A stretch of DNA of 64,000 nt from Candidatus Phosphitivorax anaerolimi (GTDB lineage Bacteria > Desulfobacterota > Desulfomonilia > UBA1062): positions 17,195 through 81,194 of the forward strand of contig MPOS01000012.1 of assembly GCA_001896555.1 (NCBI GenBank). Direction: 5' to 3'. Each line of letters starts with the position of its first letter. Position 1 is the first letter of the stretch. The notes beneath the pieces were generated by a model. It saw nothing but the letters and a program-made list of their open reading frames with translations. It did not search any database and had not been told where the DNA came from. Of this stretch, positions 35,046 through 44,500 are shown in pieces. Both the position numbers and the translations under genes were made by a program.

Positions 35046-36437
35046 ATGAACAGAACGAAAGAAAAGAAATCCCGCCCTGAAAGACCCAGCCCGGATACAG
35101 GGATATGCCGGTTATTCTTCGAGGCATCCCGCGATGCCTTTTTCTGCTGGGACGTCACGGGGCGCATCACCCATGCAAATCCGGCTGCCTCGGATCTCAT
35201 CGGGACAAAAGCCAGGGATATTCCAGGAAAGGATATCGCAGATCTGTTTGCAAACCCACAGGATGCGGAGCAGGCCCTCTCAGCATTGCAGCAGGATGGC
35301 GGAGAAGGACTGAGAAAGACCTGTCCTTTACGCAGAGGCAAGGACAGGGTCGATTGCGAGATCTCGTTTCATGTGCTTCGGAACAACAGCGGGAGGATCA
35401 CCGGTTATGGCGCCGTTGTCAGGGACATATCGGCGCAGAGGCTGGGTGACGAAGAGCTCGCGAAAAAGACGGCCGAGCTCTCGAAGCGGGTCCGCGAGCT
35501 CGGCATCATGTATGAGATCTCTGCTGTCATCGACCGGCGCGGACGGCCGTTTCCCGAGATCGTTCAGGGCGTGCTCGATCTGGTGCCACGGATTGTGGCT
35601 TACCCTGAGATTGCCTGTGCGCGGATCACCATCGACGATGAGGAGTACCATTCAGCGGGTTTCCATCCGACCCCGTGGCACATAAAGAGCGACATCATGG
35701 CCCGGTGCGGAGTCGCCGGCTCGCTGGAGGTGTTCTACCGGGAGGAGCGGCCGGCTGCCTTTGAAGGCCCGTTCACCAGAGAGGAGAAGGGCCTCATCGA
35801 CAATATCGCGTCACGCCTGGGGAGGGTGGTTGCCCGGAAGCGCTCGGAAGAGATGCTGGTCGAAAGCGAAGAGCGCTACCGGAGCCTGTTCGAAGACTCC
35901 CGTGACGCCATCTATACAGTCTCGCGCGACGGCGTCATCCTCGACGCCAACGGGGCCGCCATGGAGCTTTTCGGATATGGGCACGCCGAGATGATAGGCA
36001 TGAACGTGCAGCAGCTATACGCAGATCCCGGTGTCAGGGCCTATTTCCAGAGTGAGATCGAGGAAAAGGGGGCGGTGAGAAACTTCGAGGTCAGGCTTAA
36101 AAAGAAGAACGGCACCGTCATGGACTGCCTGTATACATCGAGCGTGCGCAGAACCCCGGGAGGCGGCGGCGTGATCGGCTACCACTGCATCATCCGGGAC
36201 ATCACCGAGAGCAAGCGTGCAGAGAACGAGAAGCAGCGCCTCATAGACGAACTCAAGGACGCCCTGGACAAGATCAAAACGCTTAAAGGGCTCATACCCA
36301 TCTGTGCATCCTGCAAGAAGATCAGGGATGACAAGGGATACTGGAACCGGCTGGAAGAATATCTGGAGGCGCAGACAGAAGCTGTCTTCAGTCACGGCCT
36401 GTGCCCCGAGTGTCAGAAGCGCTTCGAAGAGGAATAA
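35046..36437 (+). CDS. Orphan PAS-(GAF-like)-PAS protein with a cysteine-rich tail, no kinase domain
   Basis: A 463-residue cytoplasmic protein. PAS 1 covers about 15-135 (FEASRDAFFCWDVTGRITHA). A middle domain (about 155-265) is possibly GAF-like. PAS 2 covers about 278-400 (YRSLFEDSRDAIYTVSRDGV). A coiled coil follows and then a cysteine-rich module (LIPICASCKKIRDDKGYW, then LCPECQKRF) that could bind zinc. No histidine kinase, GGDEF or other output domain is present, so it may act by protein contact or pass a signal to another protein. The same tail is common on PAS proteins of deltaproteobacteria (family knowledge). Confidence 0.85.
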   Translation: MNRTKEKKSRPERPSPDTGICRLFFEASRDAFFCWDVTGRITHANPAASDLIGTKARDIPGKDIADLFANPQDAEQALSALQQDGGEGLRKTCPLRRGKDRVDCEISFHVLRNNSGRITGYGAVVRDISAQRLGDEELAKKTAELSKRVRELGIMYEISAVIDRRGRPFPEIVQGVLDLVPRIVAYPEIACARITIDDEEYHSAGFHPTPWHIKSDIMARCGVAGSLEVFYREERPAAFEGPFTREEKGLIDNIASRLGRVVARKRSEEMLVESEERYRSLFEDSRDAIYTVSRDGVILDANGAAMELFGYGHAEMIGMNVQQLYADPGVRAYFQSEIEEKGAVRNFEVRLKKKNGTVMDCLYTSSVRRTPGGGGVIGYHCIIRDITESKRAENEKQRLIDELKDALDKIKTLKGLIPICASCKKIRDDKGYWNRLEEYLEAQTEAVFSHGLCPECQKRFEEE

Positions 36438-36922
36438 TGGCCTGATCCCCCCTGTCGCGGCCTTTCAGCGGCAGGTGAGATTTTAGCCGGATTCAGAACC
36501 TATGAGAGATATTTCGACTTGCCATAAGGGCTGTAGATTCTATACACTTACCGGCAAGGTGTTATCACTGGAAGGGAATTTGGGCAAATCCGGCAACAAC
36601 AACAAACATCATCACACAGAAGCCCTGTAGATATAGGACTTCGAAGAACTCATTCGTAAGGCACGCAAATAAGAGGGGCAGGCCGGATTACTGCAACCGG
36701 ATATTGCCAGTGACGGTTAGCATGTATCCAACGCGGCAAGGTCCCGCGATGTGCCTGTTTACGAAGCCGTAAGAGTGTGTAGATGCCTTTCTGAGCAAAG
36801 GCTGATGACGATATGCAGGCGGGTGCAGAGGTGCCGATAGCGCTCGCCGATGACCGCCGGTGGGGCCCGGGATGATGATGGCGCATTATGATGCGCTCAA
36901 TTGCAGGAGCTAGAGACAACCC
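36438..36922. other. Intergenic region, nothing recognised
   Basis: About 485 bases. No gene-like ORF on the plus strand; a minus-strand open frame mostly overlaps the antiporter gene and is a shadow of it. No clear promoter or terminator was found. Confidence 0.35.
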
Positions 36923-38389
36923 ATGGACGTCATATATGTTGTTGGACCGCTGATTCTGATCGCTGTCGTTCTGGCGGCGGTATGGCTCGATCGATGGAGT
37001 GTGCCGGTCATTCTGATCGCCCTGTGCGCAGGGATTGTCTCCGGCAGTGATGTCCTCAATCTCTGGTACTTCGACGACATCGAGCTTGCCAACAAGGTCG
37101 CCAATCTCGCCTTGGTGTTCATTCTGTTTCAAGGAGGCTTTTCGACCAGGCGGTCGGACTTCAAGGATGTTGCCTTGCCGGCAGGCGGACTGGCCACGTG
37201 GGGTGTTGTCCTGACTGCAGCTGCAACCTTCAGCGTTTTATATACACTTCTTGGCTGGCCCCTTGAAAAGGCATTGTTGCTCGCGGTCATTATCTCGTCT
37301 ACCGACGCAGCCGCTATCTTCTCGATTCTTCGACGGAAGCCTCTGCAGAAACGAGTGACATCGATTACCGAAATCGAAAGCGCCACCAACGACCCGATGG
37401 CGATCATCCTCACCGTGGCGGCGATCGGCGTGCTCACTTCCGCTCATTCGGCGTGGTTGATGACGGGGATTGTCTTTGTCTGGAAATTCACCGTAGCGCC
37501 GCTGGTGGGGTGGCTGCTGGCGCGCGGGGCGTTGTGGCTGTTCAATCGTCTCAGCCTTCAAGACCGCGGCCATTATTATGTTCTATCATTGGGGATCGTG
37601 CTCCTCGTGTATGGAGTTGCAGAATCGATCAAAACCAGCGGGATGCTGGCGGTCTTCATCGCCGGCTATATCATGGGCAACAGACCTTTCGTCCACAAAC
37701 AGGGGGTGGCGAATTTCTCGGCGGCTCTCGCAACAGTGGCCAACATCGGAATGTTCGTGTTGCTGGGTCTTCAAGTCTTCCCTCACCAATGGGCGGAACT
37801 ATGGCACGAAGGAATCATCCTCTTTGCGGTCTTGACCTTCATCGCACGCCCGTTTGCGGTCGGGCTCGGCACAGTAAGGATGGGCCTGAAGTGGAAGGAA
37901 AAGATCTTCATAGCCTGGGCAGGGCTCAGGGGCTCGGTTCCGGTCATTCTGGCCACCTATCCTGCGGCGGCGGGCATGGCTATTGGTCAAGAGGTGTTCA
38001 ATCTGGTGTTCTTTGCCGTTCTTCTGTCGATCGGTGTGCAGGGGAGCACCCTGGGGGTGTTTGCGAGATGGCTCGGTCTGGTCCGCCCCTTGCGCCCCAC
38101 GCCTCTATTCAATCTCGAGCTCGTGACCATGAGCGACAGCGACTACGATTTGATCGTGGTCGATCTTCCCGGCCCTGAAGGCGCACCCGGTGCGACCATT
38201 GCCGGTCTGCCGCTGCCACCCGGAGCGGTGATCACCTTGATCACACGCGGAAGAGAATTGATTATTCCGAAAGGGTCGACGCAGTTGCGCGGGTGGGACC
38301 AAGTTACCGTTCTTGCCCATGCGAGCGAGGAGGATGAGATACGCTCGGTTTTGCTGAATGCAATTCCCGCCGAACCCGATGCGGAATGA
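36923..38389 (+). CDS. NhaP2/CvrA-type K+(Na+)/H+ antiporter
   Basis: A 488-residue CPA1-family antiporter with about twelve to thirteen membrane helices up to residue ~385. Ion-binding motifs SSTDAAAIFSIL (about 130) and ESATNDPMAI (about 152) are typical. The cytoplasmic end (about 400-480) is an RCK-C/TrkA-C regulatory domain. The fold fits potassium/proton antiporters that protect against excess cytoplasmic K+. The spacing of the start to an upstream ribosome binding site is weak (aggagctagagacaaccc). Confidence 0.9.
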   Translation: MDVIYVVGPLILIAVVLAAVWLDRWSVPVILIALCAGIVSGSDVLNLWYFDDIELANKVANLALVFILFQGGFSTRRSDFKDVALPAGGLATWGVVLTAAATFSVLYTLLGWPLEKALLLAVIISSTDAAAIFSILRRKPLQKRVTSITEIESATNDPMAIILTVAAIGVLTSAHSAWLMTGIVFVWKFTVAPLVGWLLARGALWLFNRLSLQDRGHYYVLSLGIVLLVYGVAESIKTSGMLAVFIAGYIMGNRPFVHKQGVANFSAALATVANIGMFVLLGLQVFPHQWAELWHEGIILFAVLTFIARPFAVGLGTVRMGLKWKEKIFIAWAGLRGSVPVILATYPAAAGMAIGQEVFNLVFFAVLLSIGVQGSTLGVFARWLGLVRPLRPTPLFNLELVTMSDSDYDLIVVDLPGPEGAPGATIAGLPLPPGAVITLITRGRELIIPKGSTQLRGWDQVTVLAHASEEDEIRSVLLNAIPAEPDAE

Positions 38390-38692
38390 GCCGCATTGCC
38401 GGCAGCGCGCATCCAACAGCGGTCTATGGCCAGTTCTGTTCCGGCTGTTTCTGCGTTCGGTTATCACTTCAAACGGCAGGGCAGCCAGCCTGGTGCTCCA
38501 GCCTTCCACAATGCTGTTTATCTCCTCCCTCAATTTTAAAAACATTAAGCCATTCGATGCTCCTTTGTTGCACGTTTTTTAAGCCCGCCGGCCGGCGGCT
38601 GTAAGCCATCATCATGGTTGGCTGATCGAGCGCTGTCCTCCCAACCTTTCGGGAAAACGAATGTGAACCCGTCTTCGATTTACATCCCCGAT
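38390..38692. other. Intergenic region, nothing recognised
   Basis: About 300 bases separating the antiporter gene from the 3' end of the degraded hipA. No gene or structured element was recognised. Confidence 0.35.
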
Positions 38693-39815
38693 CTACCCAT
38701 ATTTTCTGACTGCTTCCGAGTTGCGATGGATCATATCCACTACCCGGTCAAGGATCTCTCTCCTGCCGTGGAGACGAGTGAAATCTTCAGCAAGTGCCCT
38801 AGCCTCGTTGGGGATGGAGATAGAGTATTCTTTCAACAACTCGATCACCAATTTTTCTTTGACATTGATTTCCTGAGCAAACCGTTCCCAATGCCGCAAG
38901 TGAACGTATTCATGGCGAATCTCTCCGCCTATTCTCATAGACATCTTTTTTGAAAGCTCAGGATACACCTGTGTGCATATCAGATCGTAGAACGGCGCCA
39001 ACACGGGCTTGCCATCGAGGAAGAGTATCGCAAGGTTTTTTGCATGCGCATCATTGTTTCCAATAATGAAATTATATACAACCCACTTGAGCAAATGCAG
39101 CCGGTCAACAAGGGGTTGTGTACTGACCCTTGACAAGAGGGCGAAGCACTCTTTGAGACCCGGACCTCCCTCGTTTTCCATGCAGAATGGATACCTCAGG
39201 GATACGGGAAGAAGGGGTGAAAATTCTTTTTGCCAGCATCATGCAGAAGGCTTCGTTATGCACCGTATCATAAAATCCCCTGATCTGGGGCTTCAATATG
39301 TGCGAGCTCGGAGCATTCTCGGTTGGAAGATGCAGCTTGCCAGCGGATAGGTATATCGGGAGCTTGTCTTGCACTCCTGCCAGTGAAAGCCTGAGATCTT
39401 TTCTGCTTGCTAGCAGCGGTTTCTTTGCCCTGCCCTCGAGCAAATCTTCAAGATCGTCCCAGGATATCTCCTGGTATCCGCCGGAATCGAGAGGGGTGCG
39501 TCCTTCGGGAAGGATGGAGACGGCACCAGCACACTCTCCGCCGATCTCTCTCAACAAAGCGAAGTCGTTATTTTTTGACACATGAACCACTTTTGCAATG
39601 AGTTCCCTGATATCCCCCTCGGGGAGGAGATTCGAAAAGAAGGGCCGTGCTTCATCATTCTCATAGGGAGCTTCCCGCAAGGGGAGCCTCAATGACAAGG
39701 GGTGGGCATATTCGGAATCGATATAGGCCTTGTCATACTGGAAGACAAGATTCTGCCTATCGTCGAGCCAGACCTGATCGACCAGACGGGTATCCCTGAA
39801 TACGCCGAGCTTCAT
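38693..39815 (-). pseudogene. hipA: hipA toxin kinase, broken by an internal deletion with frameshift
   Basis: Two adjacent frames together make a HipA-like Ser/Thr kinase. The N-terminal part (39815-39105) contains FFSNLLPEGDIRELIAK, GGECAGAVSILPEG and LSLAGVQDKLPIYL, then MMLAKRIFTPSSRIPEVSI. The C-terminal part resumes in another frame near 39181 with ENEGGPGLKECFALL and has the catalytic NNDAHAKN and the metal-binding PFYDL. The segment normally between them, with the ERYDR and HQEDFCQ motifs (about 40 residues), is missing. The gene is therefore almost certainly non-functional. It follows hipB. Confidence 0.85.
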
Positions 39816-39821
39816 TCAGTC

Positions 39822-40063
39822 TTACCCTCTTGCCTTGATCACACATTGGAGGCCGAAGGCTTCAAGAACTTTCATCACCTTTGCTATCTCCAGTGTCGGC
39901 TTTCCGTTCTCCAATTCGGAGAAGAACCTGACCCCCACATTACACATGCCCGCCGCCTGTTTCTGGGTAATGCCGCTCTCCTTGCGCATGGCTCTGATCA
40001 GCCTGCCGATATCCTTTTGCGCGTGACAGTCATTTCATTGAAGGGCAGTTTTGTTTTGTCCAT
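39822..40063 (-). pseudogene. hipB: hipB-like antitoxin, frameshifted
   Basis: ATG 40063-40061, with a GAGGTGA site, starts MDKTKLPFNEMTVTRK and then hits a stop. The -1 frame continues KDIGRLIRAMRKESGITQKQ, then FFSELENGKPTLEIAKVMKV and ends at 39822, which is a full Xre/HipB helix-turn-helix domain. The shift occurs in the run CAAAAGG; one more A would restore the frame. It is 6 bases upstream of hipA. A sequencing error in the A-run is possible, but hipA is independently damaged. Confidence 0.75.
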
Positions 40064-40308
40064 CACGCTCACCTCATGTTTTCCCGATCGGGAATATCAT
40101 CAAACAAAAGAAACCAGCTCCAGCAGGAAAGGGTATAATCATTCTTCCGGCGGTATCACCGCCAGCCAACATCAGGGCATCAACGAATGAAGAATGGGGA
40201 GAACCGCTTTCTGCTGTCCGGGTGCGAGCGATTGTCAGGCCGCTGCATCGCTCAACGTATGGAGCCGATCGCGGAATTTGCCTTTAACGCCTGAGCGTGC
40301 GCCCAGGG

Positions 40309-40761
40309 CTACCGCAACCCCAGCTTTTCCCTCACGTACTCTCCGATCAGGATCGAGGCGGGGTAGAGCACCTCTTCCTCGGTCTTAGCATGGAGCATGA
40401 GGGCCTCGGCGAACTCTGCATATTCCATCTTGCCTGCCTTCTTCGCCGCTTCGGACAGCCTCTCGAGCGCCGCAACAATCGACTTGTGCTCTGCAAGCAT
40501 CTGGCTGAGTTCCGCCTTGAGCCGGTCAGTCAGCCCGAGCACGTCTTTCATATCAGGAGTCACCCTGCCGCCGGCCAGATCGCGCAGCAGCCCGAGCGGA
40601 GGCAGTGCATATTCCTCCTCCTTGATGAAGTGCGGGTGCAGCAGCCCGGCAACAGCCCTTGCAGCCTCACCGAGTTCGCCGTTCTCCTTCGTGGCTCTGC
40701 GCAAGCTCTCGTGAAGCTCTTCATGCTCGACCTTGAGCGGGTGGGGGATTTCAAATTTCAT
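40309..40761 (-). CDS. Hemerythrin-like HHE-domain protein
   Basis: A 150-residue four-helix protein. Candidate iron ligands are in HPLKVEHEELH, HPHFIKEEEY, LAEHKSI and LHAKTEEEVLYP, the spacing expected of the hemerythrin/HHE family that binds a di-iron centre, O2 or NO. The start lies 9-10 bases after AGGAGGAAT. Transcribed alone. Confidence 0.85.
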   Translation of the reverse strand: MKFEIPHPLKVEHEELHESLRRATKENGELGEAARAVAGLLHPHFIKEEEYALPPLGLLRDLAGGRVTPDMKDVLGLTDRLKAELSQMLAEHKSIVAALERLSEAAKKAGKMEYAEFAEALMLHAKTEEEVLYPASILIGEYVREKLGLR

Positions 40762-40936
40762 GCGATATTCCTCCTTGTGACATCTTCTTTATGATAATGG
40801 GCCAGATTATAGTAATAGTGATGAAAACCAGGATTCCAACTGTTCCCTCACCCACAAACCCGATTCCTGACGCCAGGGTCAAGGGCGCAGCCCGTACGGC
40901 CGCCGGCTCCGGTCCGCAGCAGTGCAGCAGGGCCGG

Positions 40937-41428
40937 CTACAGCTCGCGGCACATCCAGACGCTCGGAATCTGCCTTGCAAAGCCTGCCTTTCGATAAGCC
41001 CGGCGAGCCGGCGCATGGCTCTCGTCGCCGCCGGTTGCGACGGTTGCCGCGCGCATGTCGCCGGCCTTCATCCGCGACAGCGCAAACTCGTACATGGCAG
41101 TGCCGATCCCTTGGCCGGCATGGTCCGGATGGACCGCATTGAGCCCGATCTCGCCAACCAGTGTTTCCTGATTCAGCCGAAGCGCGACAAACCCTGCGAC
41201 CTCACCGGCCACCTCGGCAACGAAAAGCTCCCAGGGAGACCCATGTGCCAGGAGAGAAGCCAGCAGTTCCGGCTGGGCCTCATCCTCGCGCGCCTGCACC
41301 AGCTCGTAGAGCGATTCGCCAAGCATTTTGCAGAACGAGGCAGAAACCGGCGTAAAGGCCGCTGCCCGGATTTTCTGGAGGACAGGCAGATCATGATTTC
41401 CTGCCCGGCGCATTTTTGGGATATTCAT
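40937..41428 (-). CDS. GNAT-family N-acetyltransferase
   Basis: A 163-residue acetyltransferase. The acetyl-CoA site is visible as NAVHPDHAGQGIGTAMYEFA, followed by ARRAYRKAGF. ATG 41428 is chosen because GGAGG lies 8 bases upstream; a second ATG at 41443 overlaps that site. The substrate is unknown. It ends the non-CRISPR part of this side, about 85 bases before the terminal partial repeat of the array. Confidence 0.85.
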   Translation of the reverse strand: MNIPKMRRAGNHDLPVLQKIRAAAFTPVSASFCKMLGESLYELVQAREDEAQPELLASLLAHGSPWELFVAEVAGEVAGFVALRLNQETLVGEIGLNAVHPDHAGQGIGTAMYEFALSRMKAGDMRAATVATGGDESHAPARRAYRKAGFARQIPSVWMCREL

Positions 41429-41511
41429 TCTGATCGCCTCCATCTATCCGCTCGACGTGCAGATCACCGGCGGATGAAAGCCATCCGGTGTATCCTTTGG
41501 TTCGTCTTTTT

Positions 41512-41527
41512 TCAGGTCAGTTTCTTT
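41512..41527 (-). CRISPR. Truncated last repeat at the trailer end of the array
   Basis: Sixteen bases TCAGGTCAGTTTCTTT match one end of the 35-nt repeat; the rest is gone. A 39-base stretch of spacer length (41528-41566) separates it from the first full repeat. Degenerate repeats usually mark the end furthest from the leader, which places the leader on the right, beside cas2. Confidence 0.85.
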
Positions 41528-41566
41528 ATGCGATCTACTCCGCCGAACAGGTGATCAATCTGTATG

Positions 41567-44500
41567 GTCGCAATCCCTTCGTAAATCAGGTCAGTTTCTT
41601 TAAAAATCGAACATCAGAACCTTTAACTGCATCTCTACCAGGTCGCAATCCCTTCGTAAATCAGGTCAGTTTCTTTCAGGCTATCAGCCGATATGAAAAC
41701 GAGCAGGAAGACCGGGTCGCAATCCCTTCGTAAATCAGGTCAGTTTCTTTCTTATCAACCTGGAGGCCGGAGAACTCGCGGTCAAGAAGTCGAGTCGCAA
41801 TCCCTTCGTAAATCAGGTCAGTTTCTTTTACAGAACACTGAGGGTTACACGCAGGAGCAGTTAGACGTCGCAATCCCTTCGTAAATCAGGTCAGTTTCTT
41901 TAAAAAATGAAACTGAAAAGACACTGGAAACTTGAGGGGGGTCGCAATCCCTTCGTAAATCAGGTCAGTTTCTTTCGCATACCTCAGAAGCGCAAACCTC
42001 GAAGGCGCAAACCTCGTCGCAATCCCTTCGTAAATCAGGTCAGTTTCTTTTTATTGGGCAGCATTGAAAAGCGCCCGGATGGAGTAGTCGCAATCCCTTC
42101 GTAAATCAGGTCAGTTTCTTTACCGCCTCATGATTAAAAACGAGAGCGGCAGGTTTGTCGCAATCCCTTCGTAAATCAGGTCAGTTTCTTTGGTGGGATA
42201 AGGGTTAGAAAACGAAAGGAGGGAATATGGTCGCAATCCCTTCGTAAATCAGGTCAGTTTCTTTAATCCTTAGCCCGAACGAGGCCCGGGAACTCATGGA
42301 CATGAATGTCGCAATCCCTTCGTAAATCAGGTCAGTTTCTTTTAGGCGGAGCCCCGTATTTGATGGGGCACCTGGAGCGGTCGCAATCCCTTCGTAAATC
42401 AGGTCAGTTTCTTTTGTCATGCCGTGCTCCAGAAAGCGGGTGATATTCTCAATGCGTCGCAATCCCTTCGTAAATCAGGTCAGTTTCTTTTGGCACTCCA
42501 GCGAGTTCGATGAAACAATCAAAATCGTCGCAATCCCTTCGTAAATCAGGTCAGTTTCTTTAGCCACACAAGCGAGCGAGCCGCACCACGGTATGGTCGT
42601 CGCAATCCCTTCGTAAATCAGGTCAGTTTCTTTACTGGATCAGTGATGGGGAGCACATCGCTCTTGTTAGTCGCAATCCCTTCGTAAATCAGGTCAGTTT
42701 CTTTCTATTTCGAGGTCGATGAAATGGACTGCCCGGATCGTCGCAATCCCTTCGTAAATCAGGTCAGTTTCTTTAGGTCGGCATCTATGACAACAGCGAA
42801 TACACCGCCAGGTCGCAATCCCTTCGTAAATCAGGTCAGTTTCTTTATGTACCTGACCATAACCTATTACAATCTCAAAATCGTCGCAATCCCTTCGTAA
42901 ATCAGGTCAGTTTCTTTTCACAATGATCTGCCGGGGGACGGGACATGGACATCCGTCGCAATCCCTTCGTAAATCAGGTCAGTTTCTTTCGCCGACCGGC
43001 CAGGTTTTTAACGGCCAGGGCGCAACTCGTCGCAATCCCTTCGTAAATCAGGTCAGTTTCTTTTTCCTGAATTAACCCAAAAACCGCACGATAACATTCG
43101 TCGCAATCCCTTCGTAAATCAGGTCAGTTTCTTTGCAAACCTCGAAGGCGCAAACCTCGAAGGCGCATACGTCGCAATCCCTTCGTAAATCAGGTCAGTT
43201 TCTTTTGCGTTCTCGTCGATGCCGATTCCGATAACCTGATGAGTCGCAATCCCTTCGTAAATCAGGTCAGTTTCTTTAAGAGCTCACCGGCATCCGAGCC
43301 TGGATGCCGGGTGATGATTGTCGCAATCCCTTCGTAAATCAGGTCAGTTTCTTTTCAAGAAACAACTTTATATGGCCTGAAAAAGGTCGTCGCAATCCCT
43401 TCGTAAATCAGGTCAGTTTCTTTCGTAAGTATGCGCTCAATGGCCTGTTCCTGATCGATGATGTCGCAATCCCTTCGTAAATCAGGTCAGTTTCTTTACG
43501 ATCGATGAGCTGCCAACGGCTGAGGATTTATGGGGTCGCAATCCCTTCGTAAATCAGGTCAGTTTCTTTATGACGCACACAGAGGCGGCATTGAGGATTG
43601 CCGGATGTCGCAATCCCTTCGTAAATCAGGTCAGTTTCTTTTATCAATTACATCCTCGGCAATGGCCGGTTTGAGGCTGTGTCGCAATCCCTTCGTAAAT
43701 CAGGTCAGTTTCTTTGTGTCTGGACTCTACAAGCCATTGTGGAGCCCAAGTCGCAATCCCTTCGTAAATCAGGTCAGTTTCTTTCCGTATATGCCTGAGT
43801 TTTACTGGCTCCCCTCATCGGGTCGCAATCCCTTCGTAAATCAGGTCAGTTTCTTTAGTTTTATGATCGCTGAATTGAAGGACTACGATACGTCGCAATC
43901 CCTTCGTAAATCAGGTCAGTTTCTTTCGCTGAGTACCTGGAATTCAAGGCGTGGGAAAAGAAGTTTGTCGCAATCCCTTCGTAAATCAGGTCAGTTTCTT
44001 TGGGGCAGATTATGAAGACAGAACAAAAGAGGAGGGAAAAATGTCGCAATCCCTTCGTAAATCAGGTCAGTTTCTTTGGGCCATGGACGAAAAACAGTTC
44101 GGGAAGCAGATCAGGGAGTCGCAATCCCTTCGTAAATCAGGTCAGTTTCTTTACTCTATTTACTCAAGCAAGGCGCACGAGCCGGATATAGAGTCGCAAT
44201 CCCTTCGTAAATCAGGTCAGTTTCTTTCGAGGGCGGCAAAGAGGTGATCACGGACAGCGAGTATATGTCGCAATCCCTTCGTAAATCAGGTCAGTTTCTT
44301 TACCGGCACCGTGCAGCTCTACGGACCCGGCAAAGAGCGTGTCGCAATCCCTTCGTAAATCAGGTCAGTTTCTTTCCGAGATCGTAAGGGGAGGATCGGT
44401 ATGACCCGCTACTCCCGTCGCAATCCCTTCGTAAATCAGGTCAGTTTCTTTACTGGATAAGATTAAGGCTCCGGATGTATCACACATGATGTCGCAATCC

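Noticed and set aside
39822..40063. Programmed -1 frameshifting in hipB at CAAAAGG
   Set aside because: The site is a poor slippery heptamer, no downstream structure was seen, and hipA next door is independently broken, so decay or a sequencing error is more likely.
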